From contig NZ_WFGV02000026.1 of the NCBI RefSeq assembly GCF_010095445.2, positions 18,376 to 82,375 on the forward strand: 64,000 nucleotides of DNA, given 5' to 3'. Positions 9,105-16,878 of the stretch are shown here, one piece after another. The position numbers were made by a program, and so were the translations under genes. The notes under the pieces are model-generated. The model made no database searches. It was given only the letters and a program-made list of their open reading frames with translations, and was not told where the DNA came from. This stretch comes from Pseudomonas sp. TNT3. GTDB taxonomy: Bacteria > Pseudomonadota > Gammaproteobacteria > Pseudomonadales > Pseudomonadaceae. Position 1 is the first letter of the stretch. Every line of letters starts with the position of its first letter.

Positions 9105-9554
9105 ATGAAATTCTGCGCACCCCTTGCAACGCTATTGATCACCGCAAGTCTCGTTGGCTGCACCAGCTCATCAAACCAATCAATGAACCTTCCTTTGGCA
9201 GCGACCCACAAAAACCCGGGTCATATTGCCAATACCACGCTGACCGGGGTGGGAAATCAAACCAACTTTGACTTTTCCATCACAGGCGTTCCGCTCGGAA
9301 CAATCATGCCGCCGCGCCTGTACACGTTCATCAACAAAGGCAGTTGCAAGCAACCAGGCCCCGTTGCTTATGCAATGAACGACAAGGTCAATACTCAATC
9401 CGCCGCTGGCGCCGGTGGTTGGAGCTTCTACAGAAGCGCGCCGATCGCCATGGCAGATCTGCTCTCCGGCCAGTTTTCGGTTGTCGTGAGAACCTCCCCT
9501 GAAGATGGCAACGTCGATATTTTCTGCGGCGATATAGCGCAAGTAACCCGATGA
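9105..9554 (+). CDS. Putative lipoprotein of unknown function
   Basis: A 149-residue protein. The start at ATG 9105 follows GGAGG (9094-9098) at six bases. The N terminus MKFCAPLATLLITASLVGCTSS is a lipoprotein signal with lipobox LVGC. The mature part has two more cysteines (KGSCKQ and FCGD) that could form a disulfide and is otherwise unrecognised; it has the look of a small beta-rich periplasmic protein. It sits between the LysR gene and the arylsulfatase gene, but the 325-base gap downstream argues for its own transcript. Confidence 0.7.
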   Translation: MKFCAPLATLLITASLVGCTSSSNQSMNLPLAATHKNPGHIANTTLTGVGNQTNFDFSITGVPLGTIMPPRLYTFINKGSCKQPGPVAYAMNDKVNTQSAAGAGGWSFYRSAPIAMADLLSGQFSVVVRTSPEDGNVDIFCGDIAQVTR

Positions 9555-9879
9555 TGTTTGTTTAGTTCATTTGGAAATAGAGGTAATACCCTACCTGATG
9601 AATGGAGCCCTGTTTGTCGGAATTATTAATGGGTGTACATACGGTTTGTAAGGCTGGCTTTACAAGACTTCCCAAAAATACTTCGAGCGACAGGTTTAAT
9701 CGAAAAAACCGCACTAAACTCTTTTCGCGTCTTAACCCGTGCAAGGTTCAAGCTATAAGAAAAGATGATTCTGTACGCACTAACTGGGCGAACACTCGGT
9801 GGTAAATGCACTAAGGATCGATGTTGACGTGCACTCATCAACCGGTTGCTAACACCATGAATCAACGAGGAATCCTGGT
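9555..9879. other. Intergenic region, 325 bases, upstream of the arylsulfatase gene
   Basis: AT-richer than its neighbours. Nothing gene-like was seen. It presumably contains the arylsulfatase promoter, but no confident -35/-10 pair or operator was recognised. Confidence 0.4.
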
Positions 9880-11538
9880 ATGGAACAGCTATTGGATCGT
9901 TTCAAGCTATCAGTTGTATTTGCTGCACTTATGTCATTGAACGGACTGGCCCTCGCTGCTCAAACGGAGAACACCAACATCCTGTTCATCGTCTCCGACG
10001 ATACCGGCTACGGTGACCTTGGCCCCTACGGTGGTGGGGTCGGTCGAGGAATGCCTACGCCGAGCATTGATGAGCTGGCGGCAGAGGGGGTCACTTTTTA
10101 TTCTTTTTATGCTCAGCCAAGCTGCACGCCTGGTCGGGCAGCCATGCAAACCGGACGTATCCCCAATCGTAGCGGCATGACCACGGTGGCCTTTCAAGGC
10201 CAGGGCGGTGGATTGCCGGCGGCGGAGTGGACGTTGGCCTCGGTTCTCAAAACCGGGGGGTATGACACCTATTTCACAGGTAAGTGGCACTTGGGCGAAG
10301 CCGATTATGCGCTGCCCAATGCGCAGGGTTACGACGTGATGAAATACGTCGGTCTGTACCACCTCAATGCCTATACCTACGCAGACCCGACCTGGTTCCC
10401 GGACATGGATCCGGAAACCCGTGAGATGTTCCAACGGGTCACCAAGGGTGCATTGTCCGGCAAGGCGGGGGAAAAACCGGTCGAAGAATTCAAGGTCAAT
10501 GGCCAGTACGTGGACACGCCTGTCGTAGACGGAAAACCCGGCGTGGTCGGCATTCCATACTTTGATAACTACGTCGAAAAAGCCGCCCTGGAGTTTCTTG
10601 ACACCGCGGCTAAATCGGACAAGCCGTTTTTCATCAACGTCAACTTCATGAAAGTGCACCAGCCCAACATGCCGGCACCGGAGTTCGTTCACAAGTCCAT
10701 GTCCAAGTCCAAGTACGCCGACTCCGTGGTCGAACTGGACACCCACATTGGCCGGATCATGGACAAGCTCAAGGCGCTCGGCCTGGATAAGAACACCCTG
10801 GTGGTCTACACCACCGACAACGGGGCCTGGCAGGATGTTTATCCGGACGCTGGTTACACTCCGTTCCGCGGCACCAAAGGGACGGTGCGTGAGGGTGGCA
10901 ACCGGGTACCGGCGATTGCCGTCTGGCCAGACAAGATCAAGCCCGACACCAAAAACCACGAAATGCTCGGTGGCCTCGACCTGATGGCAACGTTCGCGTC
11001 CGTGGCGGGAGTGAAGTTGCCGGAAAAAGATCGCGAAGGTCAGCCCATCATCTTCGACAGTTACGACATGACGCCCGTGCTCAAGGGCAGTGGCCCTTCA
11101 CCGCGCAAAGAGTGGTTCTACTTTACCGAGAATGAACTGTCACCAGGCGCGGCCCGTGTCGGTAACTACAAGGCGGTGTTCAACCTGCGCGGTGACGATG
11201 GCGCGCAAACCGGCGGCTTGGCAGTGGACACCAATCTGGGTTGGAAAGGCGCCGAAAAATATGTGGCCACCGTTCCGCAAGTCTTCGACTTGTGGCAAGA
11301 CCCGCAAGAGCGCTATGACCTCTTCATGAACAACTTCACCGAGCGCACCTGGACGATGGTACCGATCACGGGCGCGATCATGAAACTGATGAAAACCTAC
11401 GTCGAATACCCACCGCGCAAACTGCAAAGTATGGGTTATGACGGACCTGTCACGCTGTCGCAGTACCAGAAATTTCAATCCGTGCGAGAGTCTCTGAAGC
11501 AAGAGGGCATCAACTTGCCGATGCCTGCTGGCAATTGA
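9880..11538 (+). CDS. Exported arylsulfatase (cysteine-type, formylglycine-dependent)
   Basis: A 552-residue protein of the alkaline-phosphatase/sulfatase superfamily. A signal peptide ends near residue 27 (GLALAAQ). The metal ligand pair D40-D41 is in the segment IVSDDTGYGD and the sulfatase signature begins at C82 (CTPGR), the cysteine that is turned into formylglycine. The later GKWHLG and TTDNGAW motifs fit the family. It should release sulfate from aryl or other sulfate esters outside the inner membrane. Conversion of C82 needs a formylglycine-generating enzyme or anSME; neither gene is in this window. An inverted repeat (GGCGACC / GGTCGCC, 11556-11577) follows the stop codon. Confidence 0.9.
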   Translation: MEQLLDRFKLSVVFAALMSLNGLALAAQTENTNILFIVSDDTGYGDLGPYGGGVGRGMPTPSIDELAAEGVTFYSFYAQPSCTPGRAAMQTGRIPNRSGMTTVAFQGQGGGLPAAEWTLASVLKTGGYDTYFTGKWHLGEADYALPNAQGYDVMKYVGLYHLNAYTYADPTWFPDMDPETREMFQRVTKGALSGKAGEKPVEEFKVNGQYVDTPVVDGKPGVVGIPYFDNYVEKAALEFLDTAAKSDKPFFINVNFMKVHQPNMPAPEFVHKSMSKSKYADSVVELDTHIGRIMDKLKALGLDKNTLVVYTTDNGAWQDVYPDAGYTPFRGTKGTVREGGNRVPAIAVWPDKIKPDTKNHEMLGGLDLMATFASVAGVKLPEKDREGQPIIFDSYDMTPVLKGSGPSPRKEWFYFTENELSPGAARVGNYKAVFNLRGDDGAQTGGLAVDTNLGWKGAEKYVATVPQVFDLWQDPQERYDLFMNNFTERTWTMVPITGAIMKLMKTYVEYPPRKLQSMGYDGPVTLSQYQKFQSVRESLKQEGINLPMPAGN

Positions 11539-11555
11539 TCAATCAGCCGAAAATT

Positions 11556-11577
11556 GGCGACCTCATCAGCGGTCGCC
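11556..11577. other. Hairpin after the arylsulfatase gene
   Basis: GGCGACC (11556-11562) and GGTCGCC (11571-11577) form a seven-base stem with an eight-base loop in the 139-base gap before the HAD gene. No T-run follows, so it is more likely a transcript-stability or partial-attenuation element than a full terminator. Confidence 0.35.
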
Positions 11578-11677
11578 ACTTCGCAAATTGAAGTTGGCGA
11601 GTATTCACCACGCTTTAAAGATAAGGCGGTGGATTTTCAAAGGTCCACCTTCTCGCGCGGTTCTAAGGGAGTAGTCC

Positions 11678-12685
11678 ATGAAAGACATCTTGTTGGTTCG
11701 TCCGGCAATACGCTGGCTTTGGCTTCTTTTATTGTGGCCGCTGCTTTTGCAAGCGGCTGAACCTTTACCCTCTTGGCGTGAGGGCCCTTCCAAACATGCC
11801 ATCGTTGAATTCGTCCAGGCAGTGACAGCTGATGGTTCCAAGGATTTTGTGCCACCTGCTGAACGCGTTGCAGTGTTCGATAACGACGGCACGCTGTGGA
11901 GCGAACAGCCGATGTATTTTCAAATGCTGTTCGCCCTTGAAGAGGTCAAGCGCCTGGCACCACAGCATCCTGAATGGCAACAACAACAGCCGTTCAAGGC
12001 AGTCTTGGAAAACGACCAGAAAACGTTGGCCGGCAGCGGTATGGAGGGTTTGATGAAGATCATCGACGCTACCCATACAGAGATCAGTACCCAAGAATTT
12101 TTGACCAATGTCCGAAAATGGCTCGCCAAGGCCGTGCATCCCAAAACCCATAAACCCTACACCGAAATGGTCTACCAGCCGATGCTGGAATTACTCGCCT
12201 ATCTACGAGCCAACGGGTTCAGAACCTACATCGTTTCCGGAGGCGAAGTGGAGTTCATGCGCGCCTGGGCAGAGGAAGTATATGGCGTTCCACCGGAGCA
12301 GGTGATCGGGACTACCTTCACCGCCGAGTATCAATATAACGCCGGCAAGCCGGTAATCATGCGCATGCCCAAGCTCGCTCATAACGACGATGGCCCGGGT
12401 AAACCCGTGAGTATTGACGCGGTTATAGGCCGACGACCGATCTTCGCTTTTGGTAACTCCGATGGCGATCAGCAAATGTTGCAATGGACTGCCGCAGGCG
12501 ACGGCAAACGCTTCATGGGGCTTGTGCACCACACCGACGCGCAGCGTGAGTGGGCGTACGACCGGGAGTCGAAGATAGGCAAGCTGGACAAAGCGTTGGA
12601 CGAAGCCCTGGCGCAGAACTGGACGGTAGTTGATATGGCTAAAGAGTGGGGGAAAATCTACCCTTTTGATACCGCGGCGCCATGA
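11678..12685 (+). CDS. Exported HAD-superfamily phosphatase (phosphoserine-phosphatase-like)
   Basis: A 335-residue protein with a hydrophobic signal peptide (about 1-27, ending LLLQAAEP). Motif I is FDNDGT with nucleophile D68 and acid D70; motif II is in TYIVSGG (about residue 188) and motif IV is in FGNSDGDQQML, all in order for a HAD phosphomonoesterase. GGGAG precedes the ATG by six bases. It follows the arylsulfatase in the same direction, 139 bases on, so both may belong to an ester-scavenging set. The phosphate ester used is not known. Confidence 0.85.
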   Translation: MKDILLVRPAIRWLWLLLLWPLLLQAAEPLPSWREGPSKHAIVEFVQAVTADGSKDFVPPAERVAVFDNDGTLWSEQPMYFQMLFALEEVKRLAPQHPEWQQQQPFKAVLENDQKTLAGSGMEGLMKIIDATHTEISTQEFLTNVRKWLAKAVHPKTHKPYTEMVYQPMLELLAYLRANGFRTYIVSGGEVEFMRAWAEEVYGVPPEQVIGTTFTAEYQYNAGKPVIMRMPKLAHNDDGPGKPVSIDAVIGRRPIFAFGNSDGDQQMLQWTAAGDGKRFMGLVHHTDAQREWAYDRESKIGKLDKALDEALAQNWTVVDMAKEWGKIYPFDTAAP

Positions 12686-12914
12686 AACCTAATGATAGAG
12701 GCCAGCACGATTGACTGCTTCGCGGCGGCTGTCTGTTTTTAGATGGACCCTAATCTCGCTGATCCTTAGCGCACGACGAAGCCGCACAGGAAAGCGCGCA
12801 CGAAAATGAGACGAATGAGCGAAAGGCGAGGGTGTCGTGACATGGCAGCAGCTGCGGAGGCTAGGGGCTGTGGTCAAAACTGCGCACACGGATGTGTGCT
12901 TCTTGAATTTCAGA

Positions 12915-12950
12915 AACGACAAAGCCCTGAATAATCAGGGCTTTGTCGTT
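12915..12950 (-). terminator. Intrinsic terminator of the tRNA-Ser gene
   Basis: A perfect 16-base stem (AACGACAAAGCCCTGA with its complement) and a four-base loop lies just downstream of the tRNA-Ser gene on the minus strand. The arms end in A/T pairs and are followed on the minus strand by TTCTG, so the T-run is short but the stem is very strong. Confidence 0.75.
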
Positions 12951-12957
12951 ACAAATA

Positions 12958-13045
12958 TGGCGGAGGCGATGGGATTCGAACTCATGGACCTGTTACAGTC
13001 GACGGTTTTCAAGACCGTTGCCTTAAACCACTCGGCCACACCTCC
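12958..13045 (-). tRNA. tRNA-Ser, anticodon TGA
   Basis: 88 bases on the minus strand including an encoded CCA. The acceptor arms GGAGGTG and CGCCTCC pair fully; the D arm GCCGAGTGG, the anticodon loop CTTGAAAA (anticodon TGA, reading UCA-type serine codons), a long variable arm typical of class II tRNA-Ser, and the TTCGAATCC T-loop are all present. Confidence 0.95.
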
Positions 13046-13119
13046 GTTGCGTTGCGGGCGCCATAATACCTGAATGAAACACACTGTCAAACTCTCTGCG
13101 TAGCTTGTTACAGAGTGTC

Positions 13120-13128
13120 TGTTATGAT
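13120..13128 (+). promoter_or_regulatory. Probable extended -10 promoter of the Bax-inhibitor-1 family gene
   Basis: TG-T-TATGAT (13120-13128) matches the extended -10 form TGnTATAAT and lies 40 bases before the start codon. No clear -35 box is seen at the right distance. Confidence 0.4.
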
Positions 13129-13167
13129 CTTTGCGACTGAACGTTTCAAACCAACAGGAGTGTCGCC

Positions 13168-13839
13168 ATGCGCGAACAGGATTACGCAGTTAATAACAGC
13201 GTGCAGGCTGAGCAGCTAGAGGTTAGCCGCGTCCTGCGCAACACTTACGGCTTGCTCGCTCTCACCCTCGCATTCAGCGGCGTGATGGCGTTTGTCGCTC
13301 AACAGATGCGTGTCGGTTACCCGAACATTTTCGTGGTTCTGATCGGTTTCTATGGCCTTTTCTTCCTTACCAACAAACTTCGTGATTCGGCGTGGGGTCT
13401 GGTGTCGGCTTTTGCCTTGACCGGTTTCATGGGTTTCCTGCTCGGCCCGATCCTCAACCGTTACCTGGGCATGCAGGGCGGTGCCGAGGTCGTCAGTTCG
13501 GCTTTCGCGATGACCGCACTGGTGTTCGGTGGCCTTTCGGCCTACGTACTGATCACCCGTAAGGACATGAGCTTCCTCGGTGGTTTCATCACAGCAGGTT
13601 TCTTCGTGCTGCTGGGTGCGACACTGGCAAGCTTCTTCTTCCAGATCAGCGGTTTGCAGTTGGCGATCAGCGCAGGTTTCGTGCTGTTCTCCTCGGTCTG
13701 CATCCTGTTCCAGACCAGCGCCATCATTCACGGCGGCGAGCGCAACTACATCATGGCGACCATCAGCCTGTATGTATCGATCTACAACCTGTTCGTCAGC
13801 CTGTTGCAGCTGTTCGGCATCATGAGCCGCGATGATTAA
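13168..13839 (+). CDS. Bax inhibitor-1 / YccA family integral membrane protein
   Basis: A 223-residue protein with about seven membrane helices, starting after a good AGGAG. The family signature of N-terminal LRNTYGLLALTLAFS and the later GPILNRYLG, FGGLSAY and the C-terminal YVSIYNLFVSLLQLFGI are typical of YccA, a partner and modulator of the FtsH protease in the inner membrane. The two acidic residues of the BI-1 pH-sensing pair cannot be assigned by eye. It is monocistronic, bounded by the tRNA gene and by a terminator at 13855-13880. Confidence 0.9.
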   Translation: MREQDYAVNNSVQAEQLEVSRVLRNTYGLLALTLAFSGVMAFVAQQMRVGYPNIFVVLIGFYGLFFLTNKLRDSAWGLVSAFALTGFMGFLLGPILNRYLGMQGGAEVVSSAFAMTALVFGGLSAYVLITRKDMSFLGGFITAGFFVLLGATLASFFFQISGLQLAISAGFVLFSSVCILFQTSAIIHGGERNYIMATISLYVSIYNLFVSLLQLFGIMSRDD

Positions 13840-13854
13840 TCGTCGGCCATAACT

Positions 13855-13880
13855 AAAAAACCCGCTCAGGCGGGTTTTTT
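13855..13880. terminator. Bidirectional intrinsic terminator
   Basis: AAAAAA-CCCGC-TCAG-GCGGG-TTTTTT: a five-base GC stem with four-base loop, flanked by A6 and T6, placed between the convergent BI-1 family and YceK-like genes. It should stop transcription in both directions. Confidence 0.92.
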
Positions 13881-13901
13881 ATTGCCTGAAAATCCAGGGG
13901 G

Positions 13902-14228
13902 TCAGTTCACGATGATGCTGCCGTCGGCCTGTTGTCGATAAATAGTGTAGGGCAGCATCAAGGTATCGAGTGCGCCGGAAAGGACAATGTCGACCAACAC
14001 AACAGCCGGCGCAGGACTGTGTTCCCCCGCATCCCGTCCTTTTTCCAGCGGTGCGTTCAAATAGCAGAAATCGTAGGTCACGCCACTGTAGATTCGCGGG
14101 ACTGCGCCGCAATAGCTTTGCTGTTCCTTGAGGCTTTTGACGGCCACTTCATCGCTTCGCATGACCGTTTGAACCGTACCGCAACCCGCCAGCATCAGCG
14201 CCGCCAATGCCATTACCTGAATTTTCAT
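13902..14228 (-). CDS. YceK/YidQ-family lipoprotein
   Basis: A 108-residue protein whose start is taken at ATG 14228, giving a clear lipoprotein signal, MKIQVMALAALMLAGCGTVQ, with lipobox LAGC. The longer frame upstream overlaps the neighbouring Lrp gene's 3' end and lacks a signal. The mature part has the PRIYSGVTYDF stretch followed by DIVLSGALDTLMLPYTIYRQ, the core of the YceK (DUF1375) family, small envelope lipoproteins of unknown role. Confidence 0.85.
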   Translation of the reverse strand: MKIQVMALAALMLAGCGTVQTVMRSDEVAVKSLKEQQSYCGAVPRIYSGVTYDFCYLNAPLEKGRDAGEHSPAPAVVLVDIVLSGALDTLMLPYTIYRQQADGSIIVN

Positions 14229-14285
14229 GTTGCCAATCCTTAGCTGGGAAATAGTCAATCTACGGACTTTAAACCAAAACTTCAC

Positions 14286-14723
14286 TCATTCCATTGGCGG
14301 CAACCTTCGCTTGACGGGCGTTTTCTTGACGATCGCAGTATTGGTTTCCGCATGTGTGTTTAGGCGGTCAAGCAACGTATCAAGCTGTTCCATGGAGCGC
14401 ACGTGCAGTCTTGCAATAAAGCAGTCGTCTCCCGTGACCTTGTCGCACTCGGTGAACTGAGGGATCGCCTGAATCTGCCGTTCAACCTCTTGCAGCTGAC
14501 CTGGCAGCGGGCGGATGCGCACGATGGCCTGCAGCTGATAACCAAAACATTTGGGGTCGATCTCGACGGTATAGCCTTTGAGCACGCCCCGTTCTTCAAG
14601 ACGCCGCAAACGTTCGGCGACACTAGGCGAAGACAACCCACTGATGTTCGCCAGCGCCTTGAGTGATCGCCGGGAATCCTCCATCAATGCTGTTATCAGC
14701 ACTTGATCAATATCGTCGGTCAT
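14286..14723 (-). CDS. Lrp/AsnC-family transcriptional regulator
   Basis: 145 residues from ATG 14723, preceded by GAGAAG at seven bases. The N-terminal helix-turn-helix (about 18-58: ALANISGLSSPSVAERLRRL) and the C-terminal RAM/ligand domain (VRIRPLPGQ, then CDKVTGDDCFIARLHV) give the classical Lrp/AsnC layout and length. It faces the EamA exporter gene with 135 bases between, so it likely controls that exporter in response to an amino acid, as LysR- or Lrp-type regulators do for many exporters. The ligand is unknown. Confidence 0.9.
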   Translation of the reverse strand: MTDDIDQVLITALMEDSRRSLKALANISGLSSPSVAERLRRLEERGVLKGYTVEIDPKCFGYQLQAIVRIRPLPGQLQEVERQIQAIPQFTECDKVTGDDCFIARLHVRSMEQLDTLLDRLNTHAETNTAIVKKTPVKRRLPPME

Positions 14724-14858
14724 GGCGAAACTTCTCTTAGGCAATTGATCAAATCCGCCTTTATAAAAAAGGCAGATTCGAATTCTAGCCTGCTTTTTGC
14801 GCTGGAGAAGCCTGCGGGCGAATAGGCATACTTTGGGCTCAAATACAGGAGTCTGAAG

Positions 14859-15749
14859 ATGGACAAGTCAATCCGTCGCGGTTCATTTGAGATGACCGCC
14901 GCCATGTTGATTTCCGGGACCATCGGCTGGTTCGTGCTGGTGTCCGGGCAACCGGTGCTGGACGTGGTGTTCTGGCGTTGCGTGTTCGGTGCCGGCACCT
15001 TGCTGCTGATCTGTGCGGCATTCGGCTTTTTACGTCGCAGAATCCTGACCCGAACCACGTTCCTGCTCGCCGTACTCAGCGGTATGGCGATTGTCGGCAA
15101 TTGGGTCTTGTTGTTTGCGTCGTATTCCCGGGCATCGATAGCCATCGGGACAGCGGTCTACAACGTCCAGCCGTTCATTCTGGTGGGGCTGGCCGCGCTT
15201 TTCCTCAACGAGAAAATCACCCTGCAGAAGTTGTTCTGGCTGGGCATCTCGTTTCTGGGAATGCTGGCCATTGTGAGTGCGCACGGCACGCAGGGCGAGA
15301 GTGGCAATGACTACTTGTTGGGTATCGCACTGGCGCTGGGCGCTGCGTTTCTCTACGCCATTGCAGCGTTGATCATCAAACGCCTGACCGGCACTGCGCC
15401 GCATTTGATTGCACTGATCCAGGTCTGCACCGGCGTACTGGTGCTCGCGCCGTTCGCACACTTTTCGGCGCTGCCACAAGCGCCAAGCGCCTGGGCCAGC
15501 CTGGTCACTCTGGGCATCGTCCATACCGGTGTGATGTACGTCTTGTTGTACGGCGCCATCCAGAAACTGCCGACAGCGCTGACCGGCGCGCTGTCATTCA
15601 TCTACCCGATCGCCGCGATATTTGTGGACTGGTTCGCCTTCGGCCATCGCCTGGAGCTCCTGCAGTGGTTCGGTGTCGCGGCAATCCTGCTGGCTGCGGC
15701 CGGCATGCAGCAGGGCTGGAGCCTGAAATTTCGCCGAGTAGCCGCTTGA
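14859..15749 (+). CDS. EamA/DMT-family transporter
   Basis: A 296-residue protein with ten predicted membrane helices in two EamA repeats (about 10-140 and 150-285). Repeat markers include VYNVQPFILVGLAALFLNEK in the first half and SFIYPIAAIFVDWFAFGH in the second. Members of the drug/metabolite transporter superfamily of this type export amino acids or related metabolites across the inner membrane. AGGAG precedes the ATG. The divergent Lrp-family gene suggests an amino acid substrate. Confidence 0.9.
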   Translation: MDKSIRRGSFEMTAAMLISGTIGWFVLVSGQPVLDVVFWRCVFGAGTLLLICAAFGFLRRRILTRTTFLLAVLSGMAIVGNWVLLFASYSRASIAIGTAVYNVQPFILVGLAALFLNEKITLQKLFWLGISFLGMLAIVSAHGTQGESGNDYLLGIALALGAAFLYAIAALIIKRLTGTAPHLIALIQVCTGVLVLAPFAHFSALPQAPSAWASLVTLGIVHTGVMYVLLYGAIQKLPTALTGALSFIYPIAAIFVDWFAFGHRLELLQWFGVAAILLAAAGMQQGWSLKFRRVAA

Positions 15750-15790
15750 TGCCTGCCTCCAGCGGCTACAGGCTGTGGTTCTACTCAGGA

Positions 15791-16861
15791 TCAAATACTC
15801 CAGCGCGGCGCAGTTTTGGCCAGGCGCTGGCGCATTTCTTCAATGTTGGCGACCAGTTGCAAAATCAATAAACGGTAGCCATCCAGAGGGCTGTAAACCG
15901 GTGCTTCGAGGCTCGCCTCCCGCGCCGGCTCCACGGGCCGATTGAGTCGCTGGTAGGAACCGGTTTTCAACGCCCGGGCCATGCCCACCAGCTGTACCCG
16001 AATCAACCGATGCTCAGCTTTCAAGACCGATTGAAGTTGACCCATGGCTTGAGCGTCGCTGACGTCCGGCCGGGTGTTGGCCAGTATTTCCAGGGTGCTG
16101 ACACACATCCGCAAGTTGCGTTGGAGGGCATCGAGTTCGGTCATGGAGATCTTCACCTCCTTGGACACCGACGGCATCAATGAACGCAATTGCACCATCA
16201 CCGTATTCAGCCGGCCCATGAGTTTGAGGTGTTCATCATCGGTGACCGATTGGCCATTGATGATTCGCCCGTAAATCGTCGCGCAATCGCGCAACGAATC
16301 CGCCAGGTTGTAGCGCCAGGAAAATACTGCGTACAGCGGAAGGGCGAACGAAAACGCGAGCGCCAGGGCAATCCCGATCAGGATGTCCACCCCGCGCCAC
16401 AAACCGTCGCTGAGCGGATTGTCGCCATGCCCCGCGACGATAAACACGGTGATACCCGCCAGCAGCGCGGTGTACCCCCCTTTGCCGATGGCGTGATACG
16501 AGAAAAACCCGCACACCACCGACATGACGAAATAGGTCAGCGACGGCATCCCGAGCCAGGTCTGTTGCAGCACCAGCAACAACCCGATGCCGGCCCCGAC
16601 CAGGGTGCCGATGGCCCGCTCGGCGGCTTTTTTGCCAATGTTGCCGTGATGCTGCAAGCCGCCGATGACCACCAGCATCGTCACCGACGCCCATTCACCA
16701 TGGGGCAGGTTGATGCCGGTGGTCAGCATGATCGAAGCCAGTAATCCAAGCGACACACGCACCGCGTGGATCAGTTTGGCGTGTTGGTAGCGCCGATACG
16801 GATCCAGCAACGGACGCAACAACCGGCGCAACAGCGGTGGCAGTCGATGGGCTCTGATCAT
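15791..16861 (-). CDS. FUSC-family inner-membrane protein (aromatic-acid-exporter-like)
   Basis: A 356-residue protein with six membrane helices in the first half (about 35-185) and a cytoplasmic helical second half, the layout of the FUSC/AaeB-YccS group. The conserved ERAIGTLVGAGIG stretch near residue 84 matches the family. Members are linked to efflux of aromatic acids or fusaric acid, or to envelope functions. It starts 17 bases after the stop of gapN and is on the same strand, so the two are probably cotranscribed. The true substrate is not known. Confidence 0.82.
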   Translation of the reverse strand: MIRAHRLPPLLRRLLRPLLDPYRRYQHAKLIHAVRVSLGLLASIMLTTGINLPHGEWASVTMLVVIGGLQHHGNIGKKAAERAIGTLVGAGIGLLLVLQQTWLGMPSLTYFVMSVVCGFFSYHAIGKGGYTALLAGITVFIVAGHGDNPLSDGLWRGVDILIGIALALAFSFALPLYAVFSWRYNLADSLRDCATIYGRIINGQSVTDDEHLKLMGRLNTVMVQLRSLMPSVSKEVKISMTELDALQRNLRMCVSTLEILANTRPDVSDAQAMGQLQSVLKAEHRLIRVQLVGMARALKTGSYQRLNRPVEPAREASLEAPVYSPLDGYRLLILQLVANIEEMRQRLAKTAPRWSI

Positions 16862-16878
16862 GCTCAGACCGGGTCTCC

